Made by a program: the position numbers and the translations under genes. Below are positions 17,611-26,280 of a stretch of 64,000 bases of DNA, one piece after another (position 1 is the stretch's first letter; every line of letters starts with the position of its first letter). Origin of the DNA: Micromonospora radicis. GTDB taxonomy: Bacteria > Actinomycetota > Actinomycetes > Mycobacteriales > Micromonosporaceae. The notes under the pieces were generated by a model, which saw only the letters and a program-made list of their open reading frames with translations, did not search any database and was not told the DNA's origin. The DNA lies in assembly GCF_003583405.1 (NCBI RefSeq), contig NZ_QXEC01000002.1, positions 124,001 to 188,000 on the forward strand, read 5' to 3'.

Positions 17611-18660
17611 GTGACGGACATCTCGGACACCATGGCCAGCCTGCCCACCCCGGCCGATCTCGGCGTGACCGCGGCCGAGCTGGAACAGACCCTCGGCGAG
17701 GTCAAGCGGGTGATCGTCGGGCAGGATCGGCTCGTCGAACGCCTCCTCACCGCCCTGCTGGCGAACGGGCACTGCCTGCTGGAGGGGGTGCCCGGCGTGG
17801 CCAAGACCCTGGCCGCGCAGACCCTCGCGACGGTGGTCGGCGGCACCTTCTCCCGGATCCAGTTCACCCCCGACCTCGTCCCCTCCGACATCGTCGGCAC
17901 CCGCATCTACCGGGCGTCCAAGGAGAGCTTCGACGTCGAGCTGGGCCCGATCATGGCCAACCTGGTGCTCGCCGACGAGATCAACCGCGCCCCCGCCAAG
18001 GTGCAGTCGGCGCTGCTGGAGGCGATGGCCGAGCGCCAGGTCTCGATCGGCGGGCGCAGCTACCCGGTACCGGCCCCCTTCCTCGTGCTGGCCACCCAGA
18101 ACCCGATCGAGTCCGAGGGCGTCTACCAGCTGCCCGAGGCGCAGCGGGACCGCTTCCTCATGAAGATCGTCGTGGACTATCCCGACGGCGCCGACGAACT
18201 GGCCATCCTCTACCGGATGAGCGCCGACCGTCCCCGGGCGCACCAGGTGCTCGACGCGGACCGGTTGCGAGCCTTCCAACTCCAGGCCACCCAGGTCTTC
18301 GTGCACCACGCCATCGCCGAGTACGTGGTCCGCCTCATCCTCGCCACCCGCGACCCCGGCCGGTTCGGGCTGCCGGAGATCGCCCCGCTGCTCGCCTACG
18401 GTGCCAGCCCCCGGGCCACCCTCGGCCTGGTCGCCGCCGCCCGCGCCCAGGCCCTGCTGCGCGGCCGGGAGTACGTGCTGCCCGACGACGTACGGGAACT
18501 TGCCGTGGACGTGCTGGCCCACCGGCTGGTGCTCTCCTTCGACGCGGTCGCCGACGGAGTGACCGCCGAGTGGGTGGTGCACCGGCTGATCGAGGTCGTT
18601 CCACCACCCCGGGTGGCCACCGAGCGGCCCGAGTACGCGGCCGACCTGGCCGCCGCGTGA
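17611..18660 (+). CDS. MoxR-family AAA+ ATPase
   Basis: 349 aa chaperone-like ATPase thought to help fold or insert metals/cofactors into partner proteins with VWA domains. Walker A GVPGVAKT near residue 66, Walker B LADEINRA near 121, sensor ATQNPIE and EAQRDRF. First gene of a MoxR-DUF58-VWA operon: its TGA overlaps the ATG of the next gene. GTG 17611 follows GGGAAGC. The client of the system is not identifiable here. Confidence 0.93.
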   Translation: MTDISDTMASLPTPADLGVTAAELEQTLGEVKRVIVGQDRLVERLLTALLANGHCLLEGVPGVAKTLAAQTLATVVGGTFSRIQFTPDLVPSDIVGTRIYRASKESFDVELGPIMANLVLADEINRAPAKVQSALLEAMAERQVSIGGRSYPVPAPFLVLATQNPIESEGVYQLPEAQRDRFLMKIVVDYPDGADELAILYRMSADRPRAHQVLDADRLRAFQLQATQVFVHHAIAEYVVRLILATRDPGRFGLPEIAPLLAYGASPRATLGLVAAARAQALLRGREYVLPDDVRELAVDVLAHRLVLSFDAVADGVTAEWVVHRLIEVVPPPRVATERPEYAADLAAA

Positions 18661-19673
18661 TGCGACGCCGCACCCCCGTCGCCGTACCGGCGGATCCGAC
18701 GCTCGGCGACCTCACCCCGGAGCAACGGCTGCGCCGGCTCGAACTCACCGTCACCCGGCGACTCGACGGGCTGCTGCACGGCGAGCGGCGCGGCCTGCTG
18801 CCCGGGCCGGGCAGCGAACCGGCCGGCAGCCGTGAGTACCGGCCCGGCGAGGACGAGGTACGCCGGATGGACTGGTCGGTGACCGCCCGCACCACCGTGC
18901 CGCACGTGCGGGAGGTGGACGCCGACCGCGAGCTGACCACCTGGCTGCTGGTCGACGCCAGCCCCAGCATGGAGTACGGCACCGCCGAACTGGACAAGCG
19001 GGAACTGGCCGTGGCCGCGGTGGCCACCATCGGCTTCCTCACCGCCGGCCCCGGCAGCCGCCTCGGCGCCCAGGTGCTCACGCCGTACGGCCTGCACCGG
19101 GTACCCGCCCGCAGCGGACGTACCCACCTGATCCGGCTGCTGCGGGCGCTGCTGGCCGCACCGCGCTTCGGCGGACCCGACCCGGAAACCGGGCGTACCA
19201 CCGACAGCGCCGGGCTGGCCGAGGCGCTGGCGGCGGTGCACCGGGTGGCCAACCGGCGCGGCCTGGTCGTGGTGGTGTCGGACTTCCTCGACGGGCTGCC
19301 CGACGATCCGCGGCTGCCGGCGGCCTGGGAACGGCCGCTGCGCCGGCTGTCGGTGCGGCACCAGGTGCTCGCGGTGGAGGTCGTCGACCCGCGTGAGCTG
19401 GAGCTGCCCGACGTCGGGCTGATCACGCTCGCCGACCCGGAGACCGGCGACTGCCGCGAGGTCTGGACCGGCGACCGGGATCTGCGCGAACGGTACGCGG
19501 CGGCCGCCGCCGCCCAGCGTGACCAGCTCCGCCGGGCGCTCCGCCGGGCCGGCGCCGGCCACCTGGCGTTGCGTACCGACCGGGACTGGGCGGCGGACAT
19601 CGTGCGGCACGTGCACGCCCAGCGTCGACTGGCCCTGGCCCCGGCCGGGCCGCACCGGGGAGGTACCGCGTGA
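18660..19673 (+). CDS. DUF58 protein
   Basis: 337 aa soluble protein with the DUF58 core EYRPGEDEVRRMDW near residues 60-75, followed by a VWA-like fold (LLVDASPSM, near residue 100, a partial MIDAS). DUF58 proteins are standard partners of MoxR ATPases. The start ATG 18660 overlaps the moxR stop (TGATG). The end overlaps the next gene by GTGA, so the three genes are almost certainly co-translated. Confidence 0.92.
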   Translation: MRRRTPVAVPADPTLGDLTPEQRLRRLELTVTRRLDGLLHGERRGLLPGPGSEPAGSREYRPGEDEVRRMDWSVTARTTVPHVREVDADRELTTWLLVDASPSMEYGTAELDKRELAVAAVATIGFLTAGPGSRLGAQVLTPYGLHRVPARSGRTHLIRLLRALLAAPRFGGPDPETGRTTDSAGLAEALAAVHRVANRRGLVVVVSDFLDGLPDDPRLPAAWERPLRRLSVRHQVLAVEVVDPRELELPDVGLITLADPETGDCREVWTGDRDLRERYAAAAAAQRDQLRRALRRAGAGHLALRTDRDWAADIVRHVHAQRRLALAPAGPHRGGTA

Positions 19674-20629
19674 TCTGGCAGTCGCCCGTCCGGCTCTGGT
19701 TGCTGCTCGGCGTGGCCGCGCTGGCCATCGCCTACCTGGTGGCGCAGCGGCGCCGCAGCCGGTACGCCGTCCGCTTCACCAACCTGCGGCTGCTCGACCG
19801 GGTGGCGCCCCGGCGACCCACCTGGCGGCGGCACCTGCCGGCCGGTCTCTTCCTGGCCATGCTGGCGTTGCTGGTCGTCGGCTTCGCCCGGCCCACCGCC
19901 GAGGTCCGGGTGCCCCGGGAACGCGCCACCGTGATGGTGGCCGTGGACGTCTCCACCTCGATGCTCGCCACCGACGTGGAGCCGGACCGGCTCGCGGCCG
20001 CCAAGAGCGCGGCCCGGCGGTTCGCCGACGGCCTGCCGGGGGAGTTCAACGTCGGACTGGTGGCCTTCGCCGGCAGCGCCGCGGTGCTGGTGCCGCCGAG
20101 CACCGACCGGGAGGCGCTGCACGACGGGATCGAACGGCTCGCCGAGGGGATCACCGGCGTGCAGGGCACCGCGATCGGCGAGGCGATCAGCACTTCGCTC
20201 GGCGCGGTGAAGGCGCTGGACGCCGAGGCCGCCACCGCGCCGCCACCGGCCCGGATCATCGTGCTCTCCGACGGCGCGAACACCTCGGGGATGGATCCGA
20301 TGGAGGCCGCCGCCGACGCGGTCGCCGTCGAGGTGCCGGTGCACACCATCTCGTTCGGCACGCCCAGCGGCTTCGTCGACCGGGGCGGCCGCCCGATCCA
20401 GGTGCCGGTCGACGGGGAGACGTTGCAGGCCGTCGCCGAGGAGACCGGTGGCGGCTACCACGAGGCCGGCACGAGCGACGAGCTGCGCGCGGTCTACGAC
20501 GACATCGGCAGCTCGGTGGGCTGGCGCAACGTGCGGCAGGACATCTCGGCCCGGTTCATCGGGCTCGGGCTGGTGTTCGCCATGGGTGCGGCGTTCGGCT
20601 CGATGCGCTGGTTCTCCCGGCTGCCCTGA
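19670..20629 (+). CDS. VWA-domain membrane protein (BatA-like)
   Basis: 319 aa. Two N-terminal membrane helices (residues about 8-24 and 57-75), a von Willebrand factor A domain with an intact MIDAS motif DVSTS near residue 90 and Thr/Asp sites in GVQGTAIGEA and VLSDGAN, and a C-terminal helix (residues about 295-312). Resembles BatA/BatB of aerotolerance operons. GTG 19670 overlaps the DUF58 stop. Probably presents the VWA domain outside the membrane as the effector of the MoxR system. Confidence 0.92.
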   Translation: MIWQSPVRLWLLLGVAALAIAYLVAQRRRSRYAVRFTNLRLLDRVAPRRPTWRRHLPAGLFLAMLALLVVGFARPTAEVRVPRERATVMVAVDVSTSMLATDVEPDRLAAAKSAARRFADGLPGEFNVGLVAFAGSAAVLVPPSTDREALHDGIERLAEGITGVQGTAIGEAISTSLGAVKALDAEAATAPPPARIIVLSDGANTSGMDPMEAAADAVAVEVPVHTISFGTPSGFVDRGGRPIQVPVDGETLQAVAEETGGGYHEAGTSDELRAVYDDIGSSVGWRNVRQDISARFIGLGLVFAMGAAFGSMRWFSRLP

Positions 20630-20658
20630 CCCTCGATCCGGCTCGACGACCTGCAGGA

Positions 20659-20676
20659 GCGGCCGGCGCCGGCCGC
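20659..20676. repeat. 18-bp perfect GC palindrome before the protease gene
   Basis: GCGGCCGGCGCCGGCCGC is fully self-complementary, 30 bases after the VWA gene and 19 before the protease start. Possible operator or weak hairpin; pure G/C composition in a GC-rich genome makes chance plausible. Confidence 0.4.
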
Positions 20677-20695
20677 ACACGTGAGGAGCGTACCG

Positions 20696-21559
20696 ATGGC
20701 AGTGCAGACCGGACTCGGCGAGCCGCGCGGGCCCTGGTTCGTCTCCCCGGAGCTCGACCCGGACGGGCGAGGCGGCCGGAACCCGGCCGGGGGCGGGCGT
20801 GACGGCACGGCGTGGAACTGGCGTCGCCGGTTGACGGCGGGGCTAGCGGTGGTGGCGATGTCCACCGGATCGGGCGCGTTGGCCGGCGGTTGGGTGGCCG
20901 GCCGCGGTGCTGTTCCGGGTCCGGCCGCCGCGTCGGCCGCCCCGGTGCCGGCCGAACTGGTGACCGCCGCGGAGAAGACCGTGCCCGGCGTGGTGTCGGT
21001 GCTGGTGGGTGGGGCCGGCGGAGCGTCGGCGAGCGGCTCCGGCTTCGCCGTCGACGCCGAGCAGCACATCATCACCAACGACCACATCCTGGCCAAGGGG
21101 CGGGGCGGCCCGGTGACGGTGGAATTGCCGGACGGACGGCGGTTCGCCGCCGAGGTGGTCGGCCGCGAGCCCGGCAGTGACCTCGCCGTGCTGAAGCTGC
21201 CCCCGTCGGCGGGACTGGCCTCGTTGCCACTGGCGAAACCGGGCGCGACCCGGGTCGGTGAGCCGGTGCTGGCGGTCGGGTCGCCGCTGGGCCTGTCGGG
21301 TACGGTCACCGCGGGCATCGTCAGCGCGCTCGACCGCCAGGTGCGCCTCGGTGACAACCGGCACCGGGCGGTGCAGACCGACGCCCCGATCAACCCGGGC
21401 AACTCCGGTGGACCGCTGGTCAACGCCCGAGGCGAGGTGGTCGGCGTGAACACCGCCATCGCCACCATCGACGGCAACGGTTCGATCGGCATCGGCTTCG
21501 CCATCCCCATCGAACAGGTGCAGCAGACCGCCGACACCATCATCGGAAAGGGCGGCTGA
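20696..21559 (+). CDS. HtrA/DegP-like serine protease without PDZ domain
   Basis: 287 aa. Membrane-anchored or secreted trypsin-like protease: hydrophobic segment at about residues 45-65, then a protease domain with catalytic His in IITNDHIL, Asp in GSDLAVLKL and Ser in NPGNSGGPLV. It ends about 40 residues after the active Ser region, so the PDZ domain normally following in HtrA is missing. ATG 20696 has GAGGAG 8 nt upstream; the GTG at 20681 is less likely. It follows the VWA gene by 66 nt that include an 18-bp perfect palindrome (20659-20676), so it may or may not share its transcript. Confidence 0.88.
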   Translation: MAVQTGLGEPRGPWFVSPELDPDGRGGRNPAGGGRDGTAWNWRRRLTAGLAVVAMSTGSGALAGGWVAGRGAVPGPAAASAAPVPAELVTAAEKTVPGVVSVLVGGAGGASASGSGFAVDAEQHIITNDHILAKGRGGPVTVELPDGRRFAAEVVGREPGSDLAVLKLPPSAGLASLPLAKPGATRVGEPVLAVGSPLGLSGTVTAGIVSALDRQVRLGDNRHRAVQTDAPINPGNSGGPLVNARGEVVGVNTAIATIDGNGSIGIGFAIPIEQVQQTADTIIGKGG

Positions 21560-21668
21560 CTCACTCAGAGTGACTGTCCAATTACGGAGAGATGGGCGAA
21601 CTGTCGGATTACCGGCCGCTGATGATCGGAAAATGGAAATATTACGCTGAGTATGGATACTGGCGTGG

Positions 21669-21962
21669 GTGGAGCGTCCTCTCTTCGCGGCCCTCCTGCT
21701 GGTGGGGCTCATCGTCGGAAGTGGCGTCGGGGCGTCGTACGCCCGGGCGCGGCGGGGCTGGAAGGACTACCAGACCGCCCGCAAGACCGTGCCCGGCGCG
21801 CGTCGTGCCGCCTGGCTGATGATCAAAGTAGTCACCACGAAGATCGGCGTGATCGTGTTGCTCCTGATCGGTGCGGTGGCGTACGCCGCCGCCGGTGGGA
21901 GCGATCCGGAACCCGTGGCGCCGGACCCGAGCAGTACTCCGGATCGGCCTCCGGGGCGCTAG
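21669..21962 (+). CDS. Small membrane protein (97 aa)
   Basis: Two hydrophobic helices (residues about 5-23 and 58-75) separated by a basic loop (YARARRGWKDYQTARK). Function unknown; no domain recognised. GTG 21669 is used, with GTGG just upstream as the only weak ribosome-binding site. Its TAG stop forms the first bases of the TAGCCT -10 box of arfB. The 107 bases before it include an AT-rich patch with TACGCT (21643-21648). Confidence 0.65.
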   Translation: MERPLFAALLLVGLIVGSGVGASYARARRGWKDYQTARKTVPGARRAAWLMIKVVTTKIGVIVLLLIGAVAYAAAGGSDPEPVAPDPSSTPDRPPGR

Positions 21963-21971
21963 CCTCAGGGC

Positions 21972-22397
21972 GTGGACGAGGGAGTGCGGGTCACCGATCG
22001 CTGGGTCGTTCCCGGCGCGGAGCTGCGGGAGCGTTTCTCCCGGTCGTCGGGTCCCGGCGGGCAGGGCGTCAACACCGCCGACTCCCGGGTGGAGCTGAGC
22101 TTCGACCTGGCCGGCTCGCCCAGCATCCCGCCGGCGCTGCGCGCCCGGGCGCTCGACCGGCTCGCCGGACGGCTGGTCGACGGTGTGCTGACCATCGCCG
22201 CCAGCGAGCACCGGGCCCAGCTGGCCAACCGGGAGGCGGCCCGGGAACGGCTGGCCGCGCTGCTGCGCGAGGCGGTCGCCCCGCCACCCCCGCCCCGCCG
22301 TCCGACCCGACCGTCGCGGGCGGCCAAGGAACGACGGCTGGCCGAGAAGAAGCGCCGCGCCCAGCGCAAGCGAGACCGGCGGGTTGACGGCGAGTAG
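21972..22397 (+). CDS. arfB: Peptidyl-tRNA hydrolase ArfB (YaeJ)
   Basis: Rescue factor that hydrolyses peptidyl-tRNA on ribosomes stalled at mRNA ends. 141 aa. Catalytic GGQ in SGPGGQGVNT near residue 27; the basic, disordered C-terminal tail (RRLAEKKRRAQRKRDRR) that enters the mRNA channel is present. GTG 21972 lies 6 nt after TAGCCT (21960-21965), so the transcript is probably leaderless and its promoter overlaps the upstream stop codon. Confidence 0.93.
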   Translation: MDEGVRVTDRWVVPGAELRERFSRSSGPGGQGVNTADSRVELSFDLAGSPSIPPALRARALDRLAGRLVDGVLTIAASEHRAQLANREAARERLAALLREAVAPPPPPRRPTRPSRAAKERRLAEKKRRAQRKRDRRVDGE

Positions 22398-22403
22398 TCG
22401 AGC

Positions 22404-22437
22404 GTCTCTCATTCGCCCGGCCGGGCGACGGAGAGAC
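22404..22437. terminator. Bidirectional terminator between arfB and the next gene
   Basis: Outer stem GTCTCT/AGAGAC (22404-22409 with 22432-22437) encloses the perfect palindrome CGCCCGGCCGGGCG (22414-22427). It lies between converging genes. Confidence 0.5.
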
Positions 22438-22485
22438 CGGGCCGGAGCCGCCATCACTATGTGTAGATGTTTCGGATAGCCGGGG

Positions 22486-23358
22486 TCAGGTGACGTCGGC
22501 GAGCGCGGCGAGCAGCCGGGCCCGCAGCGTCCCGGCCCGCTCGGCGAAGGCCCGCTGCGCCAGCACGTACTCGTGCCGGCCCTCGACGGTCTCGACCCGA
22601 ACCGGCGGATAGCCCAGCTCCGATAGGTCGTACGGGGACGCCCGCATGTCCAGCTCCCGAATCTCCCGGGCCAGCGCGAAGCAGTCGGCCACCAGTTCCG
22701 ACGGCACCAGCGGCGAGAGCTTGTACGCCCACTTGTAGAGGTCCATGTTGGCGTGCAGGCAGCCCGGCTGCTCATGGTCGTGCTGGGTCTCGCGGGTGGG
22801 TCGCAGCACGTTCAGCGGCCGGGCCGGCGCGGTGAAGAAGCGGTACGCGTCGAAGTGGCTGCACCGTACGCCGCGCTCCTCGACGACCTCGGCGGTGCGC
22901 TGCGGGCTCAGCCGCAACGGCCACGCCTCGTGCCGTACCTCCTGCGGGCTTAGCCGGTAGACCATCGCCCACTCGTGCATCCCGAAACAACCCAGCTGTG
23001 CCGGCCGCCGCGCGGTCGCGGCCAACAGGGCGGCGGTCCACCGCGCCGAGTCGGCCCGCCGGGCGCGGACCGCCGCGGCGTCCAGGGCGACCCCGGCGGC
23101 GACCAGGCGGTAGTCCGGGCCGAAGTCGGCGGGGTCCGCGTCGCGCAACACCACCCCCGCGCCCGGGTGCCAGCGACGCAACTGCGCCGGCCGGTACGAG
23201 TAGTAGGTGAAGAGGAAGTCCTCCACCGGATGTTTCTCACCCCGGCGACGGCGGGCCAGATGCGGGATCAGCCAGCCCTCCACCCGCTGCTCGTGGGCGC
23301 GGCGGCGGGCACGCCAGGCCGCCGCGTCGAGCACGGCGGGGGCGAGTGCGGCGGTCAC
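22486..23358 (-). CDS. Actinobacterial protein annotated elsewhere as 3-methyladenine DNA glycosylase
   Basis: 290 aa soluble protein. The sequence (KHPVEDFLFTYYSYRPAQLRRWHPG near residue 40, CFGMHEWAMVYR, CSHFDAYRFFTAPARPLN, QPGCLHANMDLYKWAYKL) matches a conserved actinobacterial family that databases often label 3-methyladenine DNA glycosylase; I see no helix-hairpin-helix or known glycosylase active site, so that function is doubtful. His, Cys and Glu in the conserved blocks could bind metal. GTG 23358 lies 7 nt after TACCCT on the minus strand, again leaderless-like. Confidence 0.75.
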   Translation of the reverse strand: MTAALAPAVLDAAAWRARRRAHEQRVEGWLIPHLARRRRGEKHPVEDFLFTYYSYRPAQLRRWHPGAGVVLRDADPADFGPDYRLVAAGVALDAAAVRARRADSARWTAALLAATARRPAQLGCFGMHEWAMVYRLSPQEVRHEAWPLRLSPQRTAEVVEERGVRCSHFDAYRFFTAPARPLNVLRPTRETQHDHEQPGCLHANMDLYKWAYKLSPLVPSELVADCFALAREIRELDMRASPYDLSELGYPPVRVETVEGRHEYVLAQRAFAERAGTLRARLLAALADVT

Positions 23359-23402
23359 GGCCCCAAGGGTACCACCGCCACCCTCGGGGCCGTGCCCGCA
23401 GG

Positions 23403-24806
23403 TCAGGGCACGTCCACCCGCACCCCGGCGGAGAAGACCCCACTGCGGAGCTCCAGTCGCTGCGGCGCCTCCCGGCCGTTGACCGTGAAGACCAGCGGCA
23501 ACACCATCCGGCTGCCCGCCGCCATCGGCTCGGCGAAGACGTCCCGTCCCTGGTTGGCCCGCCGGGTGGCCTGCTCGTCGGTGGTCACCCAGTTCCCGTC
23601 GGCCAGGTACGCCCGCTGCAACTTGCCGTGCCAGCTCTGGTGCTCCGGGGTCAGGTTGCGGACGCCGACCGTCGCCTGGCACTGCCGGGCACCCTGCCCC
23701 GGGTCGCAGATCATCCGGAAGACGGTGAACTCGAACGCGTCCTCGCGCAGCGGCACCCCCAGCCCACCACTGACCCCGGTGCCCTTCCATGCGCCGTTGG
23801 TCGGCTGGCTGTCCGTGTCGATCGCGGTGACCTGCCGGGTGGCGGTCCACGCAGCCGCGCCCAACGTGCCGGCCAGCACCGTCGCGGCCACCGGCACGAT
23901 CAGCCAGATCGGCGGGGTACGACGGCGGTTCGGTGGGCGGGGCGCCGCCGGGCGGGGGTAGACCGTACCCGGGCCGTCCGAGGCCAGCGCTGCGGCGACC
24001 GGCCGGCGGCTCCGGCGCCAGGTGACGAAGGCCACCCCGCCGAGCACCAGCAGCGCGACCGCTCCGGCCAGCAGCGCCGGAGCCTGACGGCGCCACCCCG
24101 ACGTACCCTGTGGCTCGGCCGCCGTGGCACCCGGCGCCGTCCAGGTCGCGCTCGCGCAGTCGTACGGCTGCCGGCCGTCGCTGGCGAAGGCGCACGCCGG
24201 TGCGGTCACCGGCTGCCGGGCCACGGCGCTGGTCAGCGTGGTGTCAAGCGTGGTGGTGCTGCCGGGCGGCAACTTCAGCCGCCAGGTCACCTCGGTCGCC
24301 GAAGACCCGCCCGGGCGTACCTCCCGGCCGCCGTCGCTGATCGCCGTCGCCGAGACGCCCTGCGGAAGCTCCTGGCGCACCGTGGTGTCCACCGCGGCAC
24401 TGCCGGCGTTACGGACCTCGATGCGGTAGCCCGGCTCGGCGCCGCCCGCCGCCGCGACCGCCACGCTGACCTTCGGCGCGGGAGCCGGTGAGGCGAGTCT
24501 GGTCGGCGTGGGCACTGCCGGCGGAGCCGACGGCATCGTCGGTTCGGGCGTCGCCGCCGGTAGCGGTCGTCCCACCGCTGCCGGGCCGTTGGCGGCCGCC
24601 GCGACCGGTCGTCCGGCCGCTGCCGGGCCGTTGCTGGCCGCCGGTAGCGGTCGTGCCGCGGCGTCGCCGGTGCTGGCGGCCGGCGGCGGTCGTTTCGTGG
24701 CCTCGCCGGTGGCGGCCGTCGGCAGCACCGGTAGGGCGGCGGTGAGGAACCCGACGCAGTGCACGATGGCCGCGAGGGCCCTGTGGTGTCGTGTCGATGC
24801 AGGCAT
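23403..24806 (-). CDS. Secreted/membrane protein with low-complexity stalk and DUF4352-like end
   Basis: 467 aa. N-terminal signal sequence (residues about 8-32), then an Ala/Pro-rich stalk of degenerate GPAAxGRP units (35-100), a CARDB/DUF11-like beta domain (115-195, with EVRNAGSAAVDTTV), a membrane helix (about 245-262), a basic linker, a second helix (about 300-320), and a C-terminal domain with two Cys (MICDPGQGARQCQ) like the DUF4352 fold. Function unknown. ATG 24806 has GGAGGTT 8 nt upstream. Composition resembles cell-envelope stalk proteins. Its stop lies 44 bases from the start of the gene at 22486. Confidence 0.8.
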   Translation of the reverse strand: MPASTRHHRALAAIVHCVGFLTAALPVLPTAATGEATKRPPPAASTGDAAARPLPAASNGPAAAGRPVAAAANGPAAVGRPLPAATPEPTMPSAPPAVPTPTRLASPAPAPKVSVAVAAAGGAEPGYRIEVRNAGSAAVDTTVRQELPQGVSATAISDGGREVRPGGSSATEVTWRLKLPPGSTTTLDTTLTSAVARQPVTAPACAFASDGRQPYDCASATWTAPGATAAEPQGTSGWRRQAPALLAGAVALLVLGGVAFVTWRRSRRPVAAALASDGPGTVYPRPAAPRPPNRRRTPPIWLIVPVAATVLAGTLGAAAWTATRQVTAIDTDSQPTNGAWKGTGVSGGLGVPLREDAFEFTVFRMICDPGQGARQCQATVGVRNLTPEHQSWHGKLQRAYLADGNWVTTDEQATRRANQGRDVFAEPMAAGSRMVLPLVFTVNGREAPQRLELRSGVFSAGVRVDVP

Positions 24807-24939
24807 ACGAACGAACCTCCGCAGCCGACGCTAGGTGCGGTCGCACGTCGGGCGGGTACGAAGCGGCGAATCCCGCCCCCGGGGAGATCGTCGCGGGTAA
24901 GGTGCCGCACCTGCTCAGGGGCCGGACTAGATTGGCCGG

Positions 24940-25743
24940 GTGCGTATCGCTCGTTTCGCTCATGCCAAGGGAATGTCGTTCGGAGTCGTCGAGGGGGAGC
25001 CGGAGGCGGGCCCCGCGGGGCTCACCATCGCCGAGATCTCGGGCCACCCGTTCGGTCAGATCAACTTCAGCGGCGTCCGGTGGGCGCTCTCCGACGTCCG
25101 GCTGCTCTCGCCGATCCTGCCCAGCAAGGTGGTCTGTGTCGGCCGCAACTACGCCGAACACGCCGCCGAACACGGCAACGAGGTGCCGAAGGAGCCGCTG
25201 CTGTTCCTCAAGCCCTCCACCTCCGTCATCGGCCCCCGGGACGCGATCCGGTTGCCCGAGTTCAGCAAGCAGGTCGAGCACGAGGCCGAACTGGCGGTGG
25301 TGATCGGCGCGCCGGGGGCACGCCGGGCGGATCGGGCCGCCGCGGAGCGGGCCATCTTCGGCTACACCTGCGCCAACGACGTCACGGCTCGGGATCTGCA
25401 GCGCTCCGACAGTCAGTGGACCCGGGCGAAGGGGTTCGACTCGTTCTGCCCGATCGGGCCCTGGATCACCACCGGCCTCGACGTCACCGACCTGGAGATC
25501 CGGTGTGAGGTGGGTCGCGATCCGGAGGAGATGGAGGTCCGCCAGCTGGGCCGTACTCGGGACATGGTCTTCGACGTACCGGCCCTGGTGTCGTACGTCT
25601 CGCACGTGATGACCCTGCTGCCGGGCGACATCGTGTTGACCGGTACGCCAGCGGGGGTTAGCCCGCTCACGGAGGGGGATACGGTCTCGGTCCGGATCGA
25701 CGGGATCGGCGAACTGACCAACCCTGTCGTGTCTGCGACCTGA
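24940..25743 (+). CDS. Fumarylacetoacetate hydrolase-family protein
   Basis: 267 aa enzyme of the FAH fold (acylpyruvase, oxaloacetate decarboxylase or 2-hydroxyhepta-2,4-diene-1,7-dioate isomerase activities occur in it). Metal-binding residues: Glu in VEHEAELAVV, Asp in YTCANDVTARD; VGRNYAEHA and GTPAGVSPL are family motifs. The substrate cannot be told from sequence. GTG 24940 is 6 nt after TAGATT (24928-24933), so probably leaderless. In mycobacteria the orthologue precedes gltX; here the tRNA genes follow directly. Confidence 0.9.
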   Translation: MRIARFAHAKGMSFGVVEGEPEAGPAGLTIAEISGHPFGQINFSGVRWALSDVRLLSPILPSKVVCVGRNYAEHAAEHGNEVPKEPLLFLKPSTSVIGPRDAIRLPEFSKQVEHEAELAVVIGAPGARRADRAAAERAIFGYTCANDVTARDLQRSDSQWTRAKGFDSFCPIGPWITTGLDVTDLEIRCEVGRDPEEMEVRQLGRTRDMVFDVPALVSYVSHVMTLLPGDIVLTGTPAGVSPLTEGDTVSVRIDGIGELTNPVVSAT

Positions 25744-25784
25744 TCACTGTTTTCGCAGCTCAAGGGCGTTTTGGGGAAGTCGAT

Positions 25785-25813
25785 TTGGCCTGTCGGTGCC
25801 GGGAGGGTAGAGT
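25785..25813 (+). promoter_or_regulatory. Promoter of the tRNA-Gln gene
   Basis: TTGGCC (25785-25790), 17 nt, TAGAGT (25808-25813); the tRNA begins 26 nt later. The tRNA-Glu gene at 26048 has a matching GGTAGAGTT at 26000-26008, without a clear -35 box. Confidence 0.5.
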
Positions 25814-25839
25814 TTGATCCCGGCGCCGCAAGGGGCCGA

Positions 25840-25911
25840 TGGGGTATGGGGTAATTGGCAGCCCGACTGATTCTGGTTCAGTTAGTCTAGGTTCGAGTCC
25901 TGGTACCCCAG
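25840..25911 (+). tRNA. tRNA-Gln (CTG)
   Basis: 72 nt cloverleaf: acceptor TGGGGTA/TACCCCA, U at position 8, anticodon stem ACTGA/TCAGT enclosing loop TTCTGGT (anticodon CTG), T arm with TTCGAGT, discriminator G. U1-A72 is typical for tRNA-Gln. CCA is not encoded. Confidence 0.95.
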
Positions 25912-26047
25912 CGCAGCCGAGATTCCAAAGAATCGAGGTCGCTGGATTCTGGTGGAGTTCAGCACCGATGCTCCACAGCGGGCTTCGGTCGTGAGGTCTG
26001 GTAGAGTTCGGCGGCACCACCGTCAGGTGGTGTCGCACTTGTGTTCT

Positions 26048-26120
26048 GGCCCCGTCGTCTAGCGGCCCAGGACGCCGCCCTCTCAAGGCGGTAGCGCCGG
26101 TTCGAATCCGGTCGGGGCTA
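26048..26120 (+). tRNA. tRNA-Glu (CTC), copy 1
   Basis: 73 nt: acceptor GGCCCCG/CGGGGCT, anticodon stem CCGCC/GGCGG with loop CTCTCAA (anticodon CTC), T loop TTCGAAT, discriminator A. Identical to the copy at 26281. An upstream hairpin CACCACC-GTCA-GGTGGTG (about 26013-26030) may mark the leader. Confidence 0.95.
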
Positions 26121-26127
26121 CAGATCC

Positions 26128-26159
26128 GGCCCGTCCCACCACGTGGGGCGGGCCGTTTT
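26128..26159 (+). terminator. Terminator after tRNA-Glu copy 1
   Basis: 12-bp stem with one G-U pair (26128-26139 with 26143-26154) followed by GTTTTT: a strong intrinsic terminator. Confidence 0.8.
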
Positions 26160-26280
26160 TCGTTTATCCCACCTGCCCACCGGCCGCCTCCGCTCGCCGA
26201 CCCCCGCTGTGGCCCGGCACGCGGGCGTCGCTAGACTACTCCCGCACCGCCCGTGAGGGCTGGTGAACAGGAAAGTCCCT

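Noticed and set aside
21592..21819. Plus-strand ORF beginning MGELSDYRPLMIG
   Set aside because: Codon third positions are not GC-rich at its start and it overlaps the better supported membrane-protein frame at 21669.
22486..24195. Extended 569-codon minus-strand frame
   Set aside because: Only the last 290 codons match a family; the first part is a shifted shadow of the gene at 23403-24806, and a good leaderless start exists at 23358.
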